Positions 9,152 through 17,660 of a DNA stretch of 64,000 bases are shown in pieces. Below the pieces are notes generated by a model. The model was not told the origin of the DNA, did not search any database, and saw only the letters and a program-made list of their open reading frames with translations. Where the stretch lies: positions 71,001 to 135,000 of the forward strand of contig NZ_CP043028.1 of the NCBI RefSeq assembly GCF_008935055.1. The letters run 5' to 3'. This stretch comes from Pseudobutyrivibrio xylanivorans (GTDB lineage Bacteria; Bacillota; Clostridia; Lachnospirales; Lachnospiraceae). The position numbers and the translations under genes were made by a program. Position 1 is the first letter of the stretch. Each line of letters starts with the position of its first letter.

Positions 9152-9541
9152 ATGGAAGAAAATAAACCGAAGAAGGAAGAGACTCCAATTCTAACGCTTC
9201 AGGTGGCAAACGAGTATTTAGAAAGAGCACGTCAACTTAGTGGCATAGAAGATACTGGAGCCAGGAGAGAGTTACGAATGGAGCTTCAACACAAGTATGG
9301 TGTCACTGAGATAGAGGCGATTAATATTTTGAATGGCATGCATATTAAACAATATCTTGATAAATATAGCCGTCCAGAGAAGTATGCAATTGGAAATAAG
9401 TCTGACAAAGATAAGACTAAGGTAAAGAAGAAAGCAAAGGAATCTGAGGACGGTGAGGTGGTTGATGTTAACGAGCGTTCTGTACAAAGCACAATGCAAG
9501 ATTACATAGATAGGTTAATGATGGCTGATGATTCGCTATAA
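9152..9541 (+). CDS. Small hypothetical charged protein
   Basis: 129 residues, mostly charged and helical, with a Lys-rich stretch near residues 85-110. ATG 9152 follows GAAGGAAG at good spacing and is preferred to the TTG at 9149. No family recognised. It has its own operator-bearing promoter and is followed by a very small ORF with a good ribosome binding site. Confidence 0.65.
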   Translation: MEENKPKKEETPILTLQVANEYLERARQLSGIEDTGARRELRMELQHKYGVTEIEAINILNGMHIKQYLDKYSRPEKYAIGNKSDKDKTKVKKKAKESEDGEVVDVNERSVQSTMQDYIDRLMMADDSL

Positions 9542-9552
9542 GGAGATTCTAT

Positions 9553-9636
9553 ATGTTATACGAACACGAAAAGTATATAAAGTGGATTATTGTCTGGATA
9601 CATTCAACAGAATATAAATGTAAAAATATATTCTAA
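9553..9636 (+). CDS. Very small ORF (27 aa) with good ribosome binding site
   Basis: Begins at ATG 9553 after AAGGAG and encodes MLYEHEKYIKWIIVWIHST and eight more residues. It has a central hydrophobic WIIVWI stretch. It may be a small membrane peptide or just a chance frame; only the Shine-Dalgarno and its operon position support it. Confidence 0.35.
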   Translation: MLYEHEKYIKWIIVWIHSTEYKCKNIF

Positions 9637-9668
9637 ATGACAAGTTGTGTCATTCTTCTTTGTTATAT
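9637..9668 (+). promoter_or_regulatory. Promoter with palindromic operator (copy 4)
   Basis: ATGACA, 18-20 bp spacer, TGTTAT/TTATAT. The operator TGACA-AGTTG-TGTCA spans 9638-9652. Confidence 0.6.
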
Positions 9669-9735
9669 TACAGATAAATAAAGGCAGATGAATCAATGCA
9701 TTTAAATCACATTAGTCCATAGGAGGTACATATTT

Positions 9736-10032
9736 ATGGAAGATAAGAATTTAAGAATTGAAAAGCTTAAGGCTGCACAGGAGAAGATTGACAGAAAGAT
9801 AAAGGAACTAGAGGAGGCTCAACTTGAAGAGGAACTAGACCTTGAAGATGAGAAAGAGAGTGAAGAGACAGAAGATGATGAAGTTATTAATATTTATGAA
9901 AAGAAAGATGGCTGGAAGAAAGTTGCTGCGGTTGCTGGTGTAGCTGCTGTTGCAGGTACAGGAGTATTTTTAGCGGTACGTCAACCGTGGAAGGCCGCAA
10001 AGGTTGCATGTCATTTGGTTCATATTGTATAA
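9736..10032 (+). CDS. Small coiled-coil membrane-anchored protein
   Basis: 98 residues. The first ~55 residues are a highly charged coiled coil (Glu/Lys rich), then KKDGWKK, then an Ala/Val/Gly hydrophobic segment (KVAAVAGVAAVAGTGVFLAV) that is likely a single membrane span, and a short tail. TAGGAGG precedes the ATG. This architecture is common for small mobile-element proteins of unknown role. Confidence 0.7.
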   Translation: MEDKNLRIEKLKAAQEKIDRKIKELEEAQLEEELDLEDEKESEETEDDEVINIYEKKDGWKKVAAVAGVAAVAGTGVFLAVRQPWKAAKVACHLVHIV

Positions 10033-10044
10033 GGAGCGTTAGAT

Positions 10045-10149
10045 ATGTGTAAGTTCATAAGTAGAGTTGTGTTTTGCGTTGCTACAGAGCTTGTTGCTCT
10101 AGCAATAGTTGATGTTATTAGAGATAAGAAAGAATCTGTAGAAATATAG
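10045..10149 (+). CDS. Very small hydrophobic protein (34 aa)
   Basis: ATG 10045 follows AAGGAG and encodes a peptide with one hydrophobic segment (VFCVATELVALAIVDVI) and a charged tail. It lies 12 bases after the membrane-anchored coiled-coil gene, so both may be made together. No family recognised. Confidence 0.5.
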   Translation: MCKFISRVVFCVATELVALAIVDVIRDKKESVEI

Positions 10150-10167
10150 TATGGTTAACACTGGTTA

Positions 10168-10204
10168 TGGTCGATTTCTAAAGATAATTTGGTTGTCGAC
10201 CATT
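10168..10204. other. Hairpin ATGGTCGA/TCGACCAT
   Basis: A perfect 8-bp inverted repeat with a 21-nt loop, upstream of the Cys-rich small ORF. No T-run follows, so it may be a processing or leader structure, not a terminator. Confidence 0.5.
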
Positions 10205-10225
10205 TCATTTAAGAGGTTTTTTAAA

Positions 10226-10360
10226 ATGAGGTTAGTAGTGAGAAAAGTCCTGTACTGGTTACATTTCATTAAACGTAAGCAATATAAGCAGTGTAAATGC
10301 TTTTGCTTGAATTGCAATTATTACAATGAATGTTCTATGGACGGGGTAAAAATCATATAA
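10226..10360 (+). CDS. Small Cys-rich basic protein (44 aa)
   Basis: ATG 10226 follows AAGAGG by nine bases; the frame extends back to 10151 without a good ribosome site. The protein is basic at the N-terminus and ends with CKCFCLNCNYYNEC, five cysteines within 14 residues, which could bind a metal. Not recognised. Confidence 0.4.
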   Translation: MRLVVRKVLYWLHFIKRKQYKQCKCFCLNCNYYNECSMDGVKII

Positions 10361-10399
10361 CAAACCAAGTAAAAACACTTTCTAAAAAGACTGTGAAAA

Positions 10400-10430
10400 A
10401 AGACAAAACGTGTCATTTAGGTAGTAAAAT
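10400..10430 (+). promoter_or_regulatory. Promoter with palindromic operator (copy 5)
   Basis: AAGACA, 19-bp spacer, TAAAAT. The operator AGACA-AAACG-TGTCA (10401-10415) has one mismatch in its first arm. It lies upstream of the WYL regulator operon, as expected if that regulator controls itself and the other four promoters. Confidence 0.55.
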
Positions 10431-10466
10431 TGAGATTGTATAAGTGGTAAATGGGGAAATATTGTT

Positions 10467-10520
10467 ATGACTACAGAAGCCTTATGGTGCATGTGGTTTT
10501 GGGAGAGCGCCGTAGGTTAA
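10467..10520 (+). CDS. Possible Trp-rich leader peptide (17 aa)
   Basis: ATG 10467, preceded by GGGG, encodes MTTEALWCMWFWESAVG: three Trp within six residues. Its stop falls inside the loop of the terminator-like hairpin that follows. This is the layout of an attenuation leader, but chance is possible. Confidence 0.35.
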   Translation: MTTEALWCMWFWESAVG

Positions 10521-10534
10521 CTATGGTGCTTTTT
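10506..10534 (+). terminator. Terminator-like hairpin in the WYL operon leader
   Basis: Stem AGCGCC/GGTGCT (one G-T pair), loop of 13, followed by a TTTTT run. It lies between the promoter at 10400 and the WYL gene, so it would act as an attenuator. Confidence 0.5.
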
Positions 10535-10557
10535 GCTTAATGGAAAGGATGAAGAAA

Positions 10558-11517
10558 ATGGCAGCAGACAAAATAGAGAGAGTACTTGGATTATATTCAA
10601 AGCTGATTAATGGCGGAACAGTTTATAAGGCTGAAGCTGCAGCAAATTATGGTGTGGATGAGAGGAGCATCTCAAGAGATATCAGTGACATTCGTGATTA
10701 CTTAGATGTATCTGGTCCAGAAGATGGCTGCATTAACACAATTGTTTTTGATAGAAAAATAGGTGGATATCGTCTAGAGGAAATTTATAAACAGAAGTTC
10801 ACAAATCCTGAGATTTTAGCTATTTGCAAGATTCTTCTTGCCAGCAGATCTCTTACTAAACAAGAGATGGAACAAATGCTTGAAAAATTAGTGGATAGCT
10901 GCGTTCCTAAAGAGAATCAGGAGATAGTTAGGAATTTAATACGAAACGAAGAATTTCACTATATCGAACCACATCATAAAACCGTTTTTATAGATAGAAT
11001 GTGGAAGATTGGTGAAGCAATAAACCAACATCACTATATTGAAATTCAATATAAAGGTGTTCAAGGAAAACATGGGCATACTAGAAAGATAAAGCCTGTA
11101 GCAATAATGTTTTCTGATTACTATTTCTATTTAGCAGCATTCATTGATGATGAGGAAGTTAAGAAGAATTTTGACATCATAAATGATGCAAATCCTACAA
11201 TCTATAGAATTGATAGAATGCAGGATTTCAAAGTGTTAGATGAGACTTTTAAGAATCCATATTCTGAAAGGTTCCAAGAGGGAGAATTTAGGAAACGTGT
11301 TCAGTTTATGTTTCCTGGCAAGCTAAGGAAAGTAAAGTTTGAATACAGAGGATATTCTGTCGAAGCAGTACTTGATAGATTGCCAACAGCAGAGATAAAG
11401 AGTGAACGATATGATGAATCCTTGGAAAGAATCATCTATACAATTACTACCGAGGTATATGGAGATGGAATAGATAGATGGATTAAGTCTCAAGATAATG
11501 ATGTTGTTCTGTTGTAA
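10558..11517 (+). CDS. WYL-domain transcriptional regulator
   Basis: 319 residues. The N-terminal winged helix-turn-helix (residues ~5-55) includes YGVDERSISRDISDIRDYL. The WYL domain holds KIKPVAIMFSDYYFYLAAF (here YFYL in place of WYL) and TIYRIDRM. WYL proteins bind nucleic-acid ligands and often repress defence or DNA-damage operons. The start at 10558 follows GAAAGGA. It heads a five-gene + strand unit. It is the obvious candidate to bind the TGACA-N5-TGTCA operators in this arm, by position only. Confidence 0.85.
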   Translation: MAADKIERVLGLYSKLINGGTVYKAEAAANYGVDERSISRDISDIRDYLDVSGPEDGCINTIVFDRKIGGYRLEEIYKQKFTNPEILAICKILLASRSLTKQEMEQMLEKLVDSCVPKENQEIVRNLIRNEEFHYIEPHHKTVFIDRMWKIGEAINQHHYIEIQYKGVQGKHGHTRKIKPVAIMFSDYYFYLAAFIDDEEVKKNFDIINDANPTIYRIDRMQDFKVLDETFKNPYSERFQEGEFRKRVQFMFPGKLRKVKFEYRGYSVEAVLDRLPTAEIKSERYDESLERIIYTITTEVYGDGIDRWIKSQDNDVVLL

Positions 11518-11535
11518 CAAACAAAGGAGGTCTAA

Positions 11536-13698
11536 ATGAATTTTAAATCACTAAGGGAAGATAAATTACATTTAAGCCAAGAAGAAATGGCTCAAATCAC
11601 CGGGGTGTCTATAACTCAAATACAAGAATGGGATGAAAATAATCAACTATCTATGGAAGCAATTCAAGCAATTGCTAGTAAAACAGCACTTGATTTTAAT
11701 ACAATACTTGGCTATGAAAAGCCAACACCTAAAGCATTTGAAGCAACAGATACATGGAAAAAGACAGATTTTACTAAGAAAACTTTAGTTGAATTTTTTG
11801 AATCATCACTCGAAAATTATGACATATCTGAAGAGTATCGGAAAAAGTATATTGATGATTTAGCACAGAGTGTTAAGAATACGCTTGTAAAACCAAGCAT
11901 TGCGATTGTTGGACGATCTGATACAGGCAAGAGTACATTGATTAACTCTTTATTGGGAACAGAAAAAATGCCTACGTCTTGGACTCCTACAACTTCAATT
12001 GCAGTTTATATAAAACATATTAATGATCGACCAACATTTATTACTGATGATGCATGGGTATTTACAGATCATATTGGTGACGAACAGTTATGGGATGTAA
12101 AGAAACTTTACGATGAAGACTACTGTAAAAAATGGCTAATCGCAGGTGGACACGTAGATATTCTTAGAGATTTTGGAACTAGACAAGGATGTAATTATTC
12201 TCAGCGAGTTGGGGCTGCTGTTTTATTCCTAGATGCACCAATTCTTAAAAATTGTGACATTGTTGATCTTCCTGGATTTGGTACAGAAACAGAGAGTGAC
12301 GATCTTATTACAATGAAAGCTGCGCAGAGTGCCGATCTTCTGATTTATCTATCTCAGGCTAATGGCTTTATGAGAATAGAGGATATCACTTATTTAAAAG
12401 AGAATGTTCGAAATCTACCAGTATGGGAGTCAAAAGAAAAAAATGAGCTGAAACCATTATCAAACCTTTTTGTGGTGGCATCACAAGCCCATACTGTAAA
12501 TAACGGTAATCGTGAACAGCTACAAATGATTTTAAAAACAGGATGTGAAAATTTCTCAAAAACTCTAGGGATTGGATACTGGGATAGTAGAATCGAGGAA
12601 TCTGGATATAAGGAAGATTATAGTAATATTTTTTTACCAACTCGTTTTTTCACATACACTACCGACATTCCTGATTTATGTAAGAATTTTGATGAAGAGT
12701 TGAAGATTATAACTGAGACATTGCCATTATTAATTGAAAATAAAACAAAAGACATTGTTAAAAATTATATTTCGTGTAGAAAACCTAATTTGGAGGCAGA
12801 GATTAAACATTATGAAGATATTTGTAATGAACGAGAAAAATATGTCACATTACTGAATCAGATTGATGAAAATGAATTGAATAGAATACAGGAAACGAAT
12901 GCTAATAAAAAGGAAATATTGGATTATATTAACAGCCTTAGTATTGATTCAAGGAATGAATTTAGTTCTTATTGTGCATCAACAATAAATACAGATGCAA
13001 TTGCAGAAATGATAAAAAAGAAAGGCATAAAGAATAAAAAGGATGATATTGATATTTTTGCTAGCCAATTACAGGACACATTAAGTGAAAAATGTAATGA
13101 AATAATTAGAGCAAAAGCGGATTTACTATCAGTAGAAACCAAAAAGTTTGTTAGTCAATTTAATGAGGGAATTGCTGTCGCATTTGAAAAATCTAATGTA
13201 AAAGCTGACTTTGATGCAGGTTTTGCATTCGTATCTGCGTTATCCAAGCTAGGTATCGTGGGCGGTCTTGGCGCTTATTTAGCAGGAGAGGCTGCCTTCT
13301 GGTTTGGAAGCATATCTTTTATTGCGGGTTTAGGCGGAGATCTCGCATTAGGCGGATTAGCGTTAGGTCCGATAGGTGTTTTTTTAGGATTAGCAATTGC
13401 CGGTGTGCTTGGTATAGTTAAGTTGTTTGGTGGCGGTTGGGAAAAAAGCGTTGCCAAAAAAATCGTCAATGCATATGAGGATAATAATGTAATAAATAAC
13501 TACAGAGATAGTATGAATGAGTATTGGAGAAATACTGAAGATGCATTCCGTTCTGCAGCCGAAAAACTTGATGAAGAATGGTCAAAGTATGTAGATACAT
13601 TACGGGAAACGGTAAATACCTACGATGTTAATGAAATTAATGAAAACATTACAATTTTAAAAAATATAGAAAGTTTTTTCGGAAATATCCCATTGTAA
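11536..13698 (+). CDS. Dynamin-like GTPase with N-terminal HTH domain
   Basis: 720 residues, preceded by AAAGGAGG. Residues 1-60 form a Cro/CI-type helix-turn-helix (LSQEEMAQITGVSITQIQEW). A dynamin-family GTPase follows: G1 GRSDTGKST (126-134), G3 DLPGFG (~244-249). A long helical region follows, then a Gly/Ala-rich hydrophobic stretch (~585-645) likely to insert in or lie on membrane, then a C-terminal helix. Dynamin-like proteins remodel membranes, and some act in phage defence. A DNA-binding domain on a membrane GTPase is unusual. It is the core gene of the candidate system with 13750, 14579 and 15772. Confidence 0.8.
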   Translation: MNFKSLREDKLHLSQEEMAQITGVSITQIQEWDENNQLSMEAIQAIASKTALDFNTILGYEKPTPKAFEATDTWKKTDFTKKTLVEFFESSLENYDISEEYRKKYIDDLAQSVKNTLVKPSIAIVGRSDTGKSTLINSLLGTEKMPTSWTPTTSIAVYIKHINDRPTFITDDAWVFTDHIGDEQLWDVKKLYDEDYCKKWLIAGGHVDILRDFGTRQGCNYSQRVGAAVLFLDAPILKNCDIVDLPGFGTETESDDLITMKAAQSADLLIYLSQANGFMRIEDITYLKENVRNLPVWESKEKNELKPLSNLFVVASQAHTVNNGNREQLQMILKTGCENFSKTLGIGYWDSRIEESGYKEDYSNIFLPTRFFTYTTDIPDLCKNFDEELKIITETLPLLIENKTKDIVKNYISCRKPNLEAEIKHYEDICNEREKYVTLLNQIDENELNRIQETNANKKEILDYINSLSIDSRNEFSSYCASTINTDAIAEMIKKKGIKNKKDDIDIFASQLQDTLSEKCNEIIRAKADLLSVETKKFVSQFNEGIAVAFEKSNVKADFDAGFAFVSALSKLGIVGGLGAYLAGEAAFWFGSISFIAGLGGDLALGGLALGPIGVFLGLAIAGVLGIVKLFGGGWEKSVAKKIVNAYEDNNVINNYRDSMNEYWRNTEDAFRSAAEKLDEEWSKYVDTLRETVNTYDVNEINENITILKNIESFFGNIPL

Positions 13699-13729
13699 AA
13701 TTATGGCTAAAATTATAATTCAATGGGAA
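13690..13729. other. Intergenic hairpin CCCATTG/CAATGGG over the GTPase stop codon
   Basis: A 7-bp perfect stem that can extend through AATTAT repeats, spanning the stop codon of the GTPase gene. No T-run follows. It may adjust translation or mRNA stability between the two genes. Confidence 0.45.
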
Positions 13730-13749
13730 TAATATTAGGAGGTCAAAAT

Positions 13750-14574
13750 ATGACTTTATTTGATGAATATATTGCAAGTAATAATATGACTGGAGCGCTG
13801 TTGATAGGTAGAAATTCGCTAAATAAAAACCCCGGTGATAAAGAAATATTCTGCAAATATACAGATTTGCTACTATCTCTTGCAGAAAAATTACCTTCGC
13901 TTAAAGAAAGAAAAAATTTTGCTAATCAGGCTGGTGTTACTTTAGCATTTTTTGAAGAAAACGCAGAACTATCGACTGAAGTAATTGAATTGATTATGAA
14001 ATATAGAAAAAGGATAGGCATAGTAGCTGAATCTATTGATGCAGAAGATAGGTCAATTATGCAGGCTCAATATGAAAATACCAAGGCTGAAAATACTGAT
14101 GTAATCAAAAAATTATACCAGGAAAAGGAAAAACTTGAAAAAGCTAATAATCAGAATGAATTGGATGCAGTCTTAATAGAAATTGGTACTCTTGATTCAG
14201 CGTTAGACCATGAATACTTAACTGACGAACAGAAAAATCACTATGATATGTTAAATAGAGAGTATACCGAATTGATTAGTAAAAAAATGGGGGAAATTGA
14301 AAAGAAAAATAATATCGCATATAACAAAGATGCTGTCGATTCATTTAATAAGGCATTTCATTCATTTAAGGCCGATGAAGGAAAGTATAAAAATCAATCT
14401 CAATTATTTAACTTGGTATCGACCACATTATTTGCATATGATGCAGGGAAGCTATTCAATGAATCATTAATTTATTACAACCATGTTTATTCATACATTT
14501 TTAGTAAACTTGATGATGATGGTAAATTAGCTTTAACAAGATTTTCTATTGAATGTGAAAGAAAATTGGGGTGA
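13750..14574 (+). CDS. Helical protein of the GTPase operon
   Basis: 274 residues. ATG 13750 is chosen because AGGAGG lies seven bases upstream; an in-frame ATG at 13723 has none. The N-terminal 50 residues (LIGRNSLNKNPGDKEIFCKY) resemble a TPR-like helical pair, followed by long charged helices. No enzyme motif is seen. It lies between the dynamin-like GTPase and the HNH-like membrane protein and probably works as an adaptor. The next gene starts five bases after its stop. Confidence 0.7.
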   Translation: MTLFDEYIASNNMTGALLIGRNSLNKNPGDKEIFCKYTDLLLSLAEKLPSLKERKNFANQAGVTLAFFEENAELSTEVIELIMKYRKRIGIVAESIDAEDRSIMQAQYENTKAENTDVIKKLYQEKEKLEKANNQNELDAVLIEIGTLDSALDHEYLTDEQKNHYDMLNREYTELISKKMGEIEKKNNIAYNKDAVDSFNKAFHSFKADEGKYKNQSQLFNLVSTTLFAYDAGKLFNESLIYYNHVYSYIFSKLDDDGKLALTRFSIECERKLG

Positions 14575-14578
14575 TTAT

Positions 14579-15772
14579 ATGTTGTCTGACATCAAAAGAA
14601 ATAAGAGTTTAACATTCTATCAGCCATTAACGATATCCAGAAAGACTGATTTTTCATCAGCATATTCTGGAGGATTAGGTGCACATGCTATATCTACAGT
14701 TATTCATGGAACAGCTACTATGACAAATCAATTTAATGCAGAACTGAATGGCTATTTAAGCTATTTTCAGCAAGTTAGGGCATCAGATGCTGCAAATTTA
14801 GATCTAACCCAAGCAAATCAGGCTGCAAGACAAAGAGGTGTATACAGGGCTTGGCAATATGAAAAAGCTGATATCTCCATGGGAGGAAATGGCTCAGAAA
14901 ACTGGAGTTTTCAAGAACAACAGGATATTATGAACAATGTTGATATGGATAATGAATATTATAGTAGAAGCGGCGTACGCGGTGCAGAAGGACATCACCA
15001 AAAAAACGCTGCGGACCACCCAGAGCACCAAGCTAACCCAGATAACATTAAGTTCTACAGATCCCATAAAGAACATCAAATGAAAGGTCATCAAGGGAAT
15101 TTTCAGAATGAGACAGATGCTCCGATGAGAGATAAAGATCAAATGTTAAAAGATACCAATAATAAACGTGTAAATAAGAACGAATGGCATGGTTTAAAAA
15201 TGGCTGTAGAAATAGGGATTGGTGTTGGATTTACTATTGGCTTTGCCGTTGAATTGGCTAAATCTGGAGTAACACCTAATTCTATGAAATGTGCATTAGC
15301 TGCTGGAACAAAGTCTGGGATAGAAACAGGTATTTTATCAGTTGCTGGATTCTGCATAGGTAGAACAATTGGAGAATCTGCAACTAATGCAGTTGAAGGA
15401 GTGTTAACTAATGCTGGAATCCAAATTTCCGAGAATCTGTCGAAAATGTGTACTATGGCAACCATTGGAGTGTTGACGATTTCTATTTTTTCAGCATACC
15501 AATTCGTCAAGCTTAAAATTCTAGGTGTGGCAACAAAAGATGCGCTTATTCAGGTGGGAAAGCAAGCTCTATTTTCTTTGTCTATACTAGCAGTATCGAT
15601 TGCTGCTCAAGGAATTTGTGGAGGGCCAGCGGGTATTATTGTATCAACTAGTATAGGAATTATTATTGTTACCTATTCAATTGGTGATATAGTACACCAA
15701 CGAACTTCTTCTGAATCTATTCGAAGTTATATGATTAATAAATGTAAACCTAGTTTTGGCGGAGGTATTTAA
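14579..15772 (+). CDS. HNH-like nuclease domain protein with C-terminal membrane segments (candidate effector)
   Basis: 397 residues from ATG 14579 (GGGGTGA seven bases upstream). Residues ~137-175 carry an HNH/LHH-like pattern: GAEGHHQKN...HPEH..NPDNIKFY..HKEH...HQGN, as in nuclease toxins and HNH endonucleases. Residues ~195-390 are Gly/Ala/Ile-rich with several likely membrane-spanning or pore-like helices. A nuclease motif fused to membrane helices beside a dynamin-like GTPase suggests an effector. The nuclease call rests on the motif alone. The last base of its stop is the first base of the next start. Confidence 0.65.
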   Translation: MLSDIKRNKSLTFYQPLTISRKTDFSSAYSGGLGAHAISTVIHGTATMTNQFNAELNGYLSYFQQVRASDAANLDLTQANQAARQRGVYRAWQYEKADISMGGNGSENWSFQEQQDIMNNVDMDNEYYSRSGVRGAEGHHQKNAADHPEHQANPDNIKFYRSHKEHQMKGHQGNFQNETDAPMRDKDQMLKDTNNKRVNKNEWHGLKMAVEIGIGVGFTIGFAVELAKSGVTPNSMKCALAAGTKSGIETGILSVAGFCIGRTIGESATNAVEGVLTNAGIQISENLSKMCTMATIGVLTISIFSAYQFVKLKILGVATKDALIQVGKQALFSLSILAVSIAAQGICGGPAGIIVSTSIGIIIVTYSIGDIVHQRTSSESIRSYMINKCKPSFGGGI

Positions 15773-16131
15773 TGCAAGCAAGAGATTTTATTGATAGAGC
15801 GATTGAACAAGATTCCAGAAATGTCTTTGAAAAGGGGCAAGCGGTTAAGAATGTGCCAGATGTCCTTTCGGCTTTATACATTGAAGGAAATCCTGTTGAC
15901 GTAGAGGTAAACATTAAAGGCGCAAACACTAGATTCATTCCAATTGAAGAGTTAAGTGATTACCAAGAAGATTACCAGTTAGAAGATGGAAAGTTTGTGT
16001 TTGCAACCTGTGATGGTGATCCTATTTTTATTTACAATAATGCTGTATTTACAAATGCACACGGTGCAAATGGTTTACCCGATGAAAAGTTAGCTAATAG
16101 TTTATGTGATTATCTTGATGGTATTAGCTAG
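15772..16131 (+). CDS. Small acidic protein, possible immunity or control protein
   Basis: 119 residues, acidic, start coupled to the upstream stop (TAATG) with GGAGG before it. The second half (FIPIEEL...FVFATCDGDPIFIYNNAVFTNAHG) resembles, by eye, the C-terminal part of SUKH/SMI1-like immunity proteins. As the last gene after a nuclease-like protein it would fit an immunity role, but this is inference. Confidence 0.5.
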   Translation: MQARDFIDRAIEQDSRNVFEKGQAVKNVPDVLSALYIEGNPVDVEVNIKGANTRFIPIEELSDYQEDYQLEDGKFVFATCDGDPIFIYNNAVFTNAHGANGLPDEKLANSLCDYLDGIS

Positions 16132-16259
16132 TTTACAAAAATACCTATATGCGACACTCACAAGCAGCCATACCACGTGCACATGAACTAAGTCTTATGT
16201 AGGTCTTTTGAGCGTGCGCTTATAATTGCAATTTACACCATATAATTGTAGAAAATCCA
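16132..16259. other. Convergent intergenic region with short repeats next to the integrase gene
   Basis: Lies between the last gene of the left arm and the 3' end of the integrase gene. It holds two TATAATTG direct repeats, a CACGTG palindrome and GCGTGCGC. It could hold an attachment site; no duplicated core is visible in the window. Confidence 0.3.
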
Positions 16260-17327
16260 TTACTTCTGGCGCCAATTTCTAGAGCTTTTAACAGCTTCCT
16301 CCTTATCGCTGGCTCTAGCATAGATATTAGTAGCAGCGATGGAAGCGTGCCCCATACGATTTTGAAGGACCAGAATGTCATGCTCCGCTTTGTAAAATTC
16401 CATAGCAAAGCTAGAGCGGAGCTTGTGCACACTAATATCACTGCGGTGAAGCGACGCTCTAACATATTTTTTTAGCATCTGCTGAATCTGACGTACTGAA
16501 AGTCTGTCTCCATCAAGGGTTATGAAGAGAGGAGAGTTGCTATCAAATTTCTCTCCATGAATCTCTCTAGAGTTGAGGTAATCTTGGATATATTCCTTTG
16601 ATTCATCGGAAAAATACACTTTTGAAGGTGTTTTGCCGCTTCTTTTTTTACCCTTTCTTAAGGTAAGAACGAAACACTCATTAGATTCATCCTGCATAAA
16701 ATCATCATAGATAACCACATCATTTATATTAAGAGCCTGTAATTCGGATATACGAAGTCCAGTGTCTAAAAACAGGAAAATGATGGCTAAATCACGCTTT
16801 TTATATTTTTCATGGAAAGCCAATTCTCGCCTAGTTAGTCCAGTTCCATATTGTATACAATCTAGTAGTTTTGCTTGTTCATCAAGATTTAAATAAGTGA
16901 CATAATCACTTCGCTCAATAGAAATACCTTCAGAGCCAGTAACTGGATTAAAATCTAGTTTTCGTTCTGTATTAATCAGGTAATTATAAATTATGGAAAC
17001 CGACGATCTACGGCGTGCGCAGGTTCGCTCAGACAATTCTTGTTTATCCTTCATCCATGTAACAAACTTGTTGATGTCGTTTGGAGTTATGGATTTAAGG
17101 TCATCTATAGTAAGATTTGAAGTTTCTTTTTCGGAAAAATATGGCAAAAAATTTACAGTATACTCAAAGAAATACAATAAATCCCTAGCATAATTAAGCT
17201 TAGTTAATATAGCTTTATCATGAGAACCAAAATCAAAATATCCATGGATACATGAAGGTAACTTTGTCTTGATTTCTTCAAGTTTATCTATATTTGATTT
17301 AGGTTTAACATTGCCATGTTGATTCAT
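16260..17327 (-). CDS. Tyrosine recombinase/integrase
   Basis: 355 residues with AGGAGA six bases before the ATG. The N-terminal SAM-like core-binding domain includes KLPSCIHGYFDFGS and a helical block. The catalytic domain has the full set: Arg in DTGLRISEL, Lys near GKKRSGKTPSKV, HKLR, the second His in MGHASIAATN and Tyr in IYARAS. It cuts and rejoins DNA at specific sites. Its upstream region carries six copies of a ~20-bp repeat. Two other proteins here (26738, 43638) share its N-terminal domain but lack the catalytic one. Confidence 0.9.
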   Translation of the reverse strand: MNQHGNVKPKSNIDKLEEIKTKLPSCIHGYFDFGSHDKAILTKLNYARDLLYFFEYTVNFLPYFSEKETSNLTIDDLKSITPNDINKFVTWMKDKQELSERTCARRRSSVSIIYNYLINTERKLDFNPVTGSEGISIERSDYVTYLNLDEQAKLLDCIQYGTGLTRRELAFHEKYKKRDLAIIFLFLDTGLRISELQALNINDVVIYDDFMQDESNECFVLTLRKGKKRSGKTPSKVYFSDESKEYIQDYLNSREIHGEKFDSNSPLFITLDGDRLSVRQIQQMLKKYVRASLHRSDISVHKLRSSFAMEFYKAEHDILVLQNRMGHASIAATNIYARASDKEEAVKSSRNWRQK

Positions 17328-17471
17328 ATGAATTCTCCTGAATAACCTTTATAATGTTTTCTATAGCTATTTTAAATTATCTATATCTTATTTGCAAATA
17401 TAACTTAAATTATACGCATAGATTAATATCTAAACTGAGGCAGTGCCCTCTTTAAATGAAGATTTGTCATT

Positions 17472-17516
17472 TGACACATAACATATAAAATGTGTGACAC
17501 ATAACGTATAAAAAGG
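17472..17516 (+). repeat. Two direct copies of the integrase-linked repeat
   Basis: TGACACATAACATATAAAA at 17472-17490 and TGACACATAACGTATAAAA at 17495-17513, 23 bp apart, upstream of the integrase start. Four more copies lie beyond the IS element. Confidence 0.8.
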
Positions 17517-17660
17517 TACAAAGGGACCTATACAATTGGTGCATCAATTATAAGAATCGATGCTTTCACGATAGTTTCTAAATTAATGATACCTAATTAA
17601 TGATATGCTCCCCCTTAAGTAGACATGGTAAATAACCAAATCTACTTAAGGGGGTTTTTT

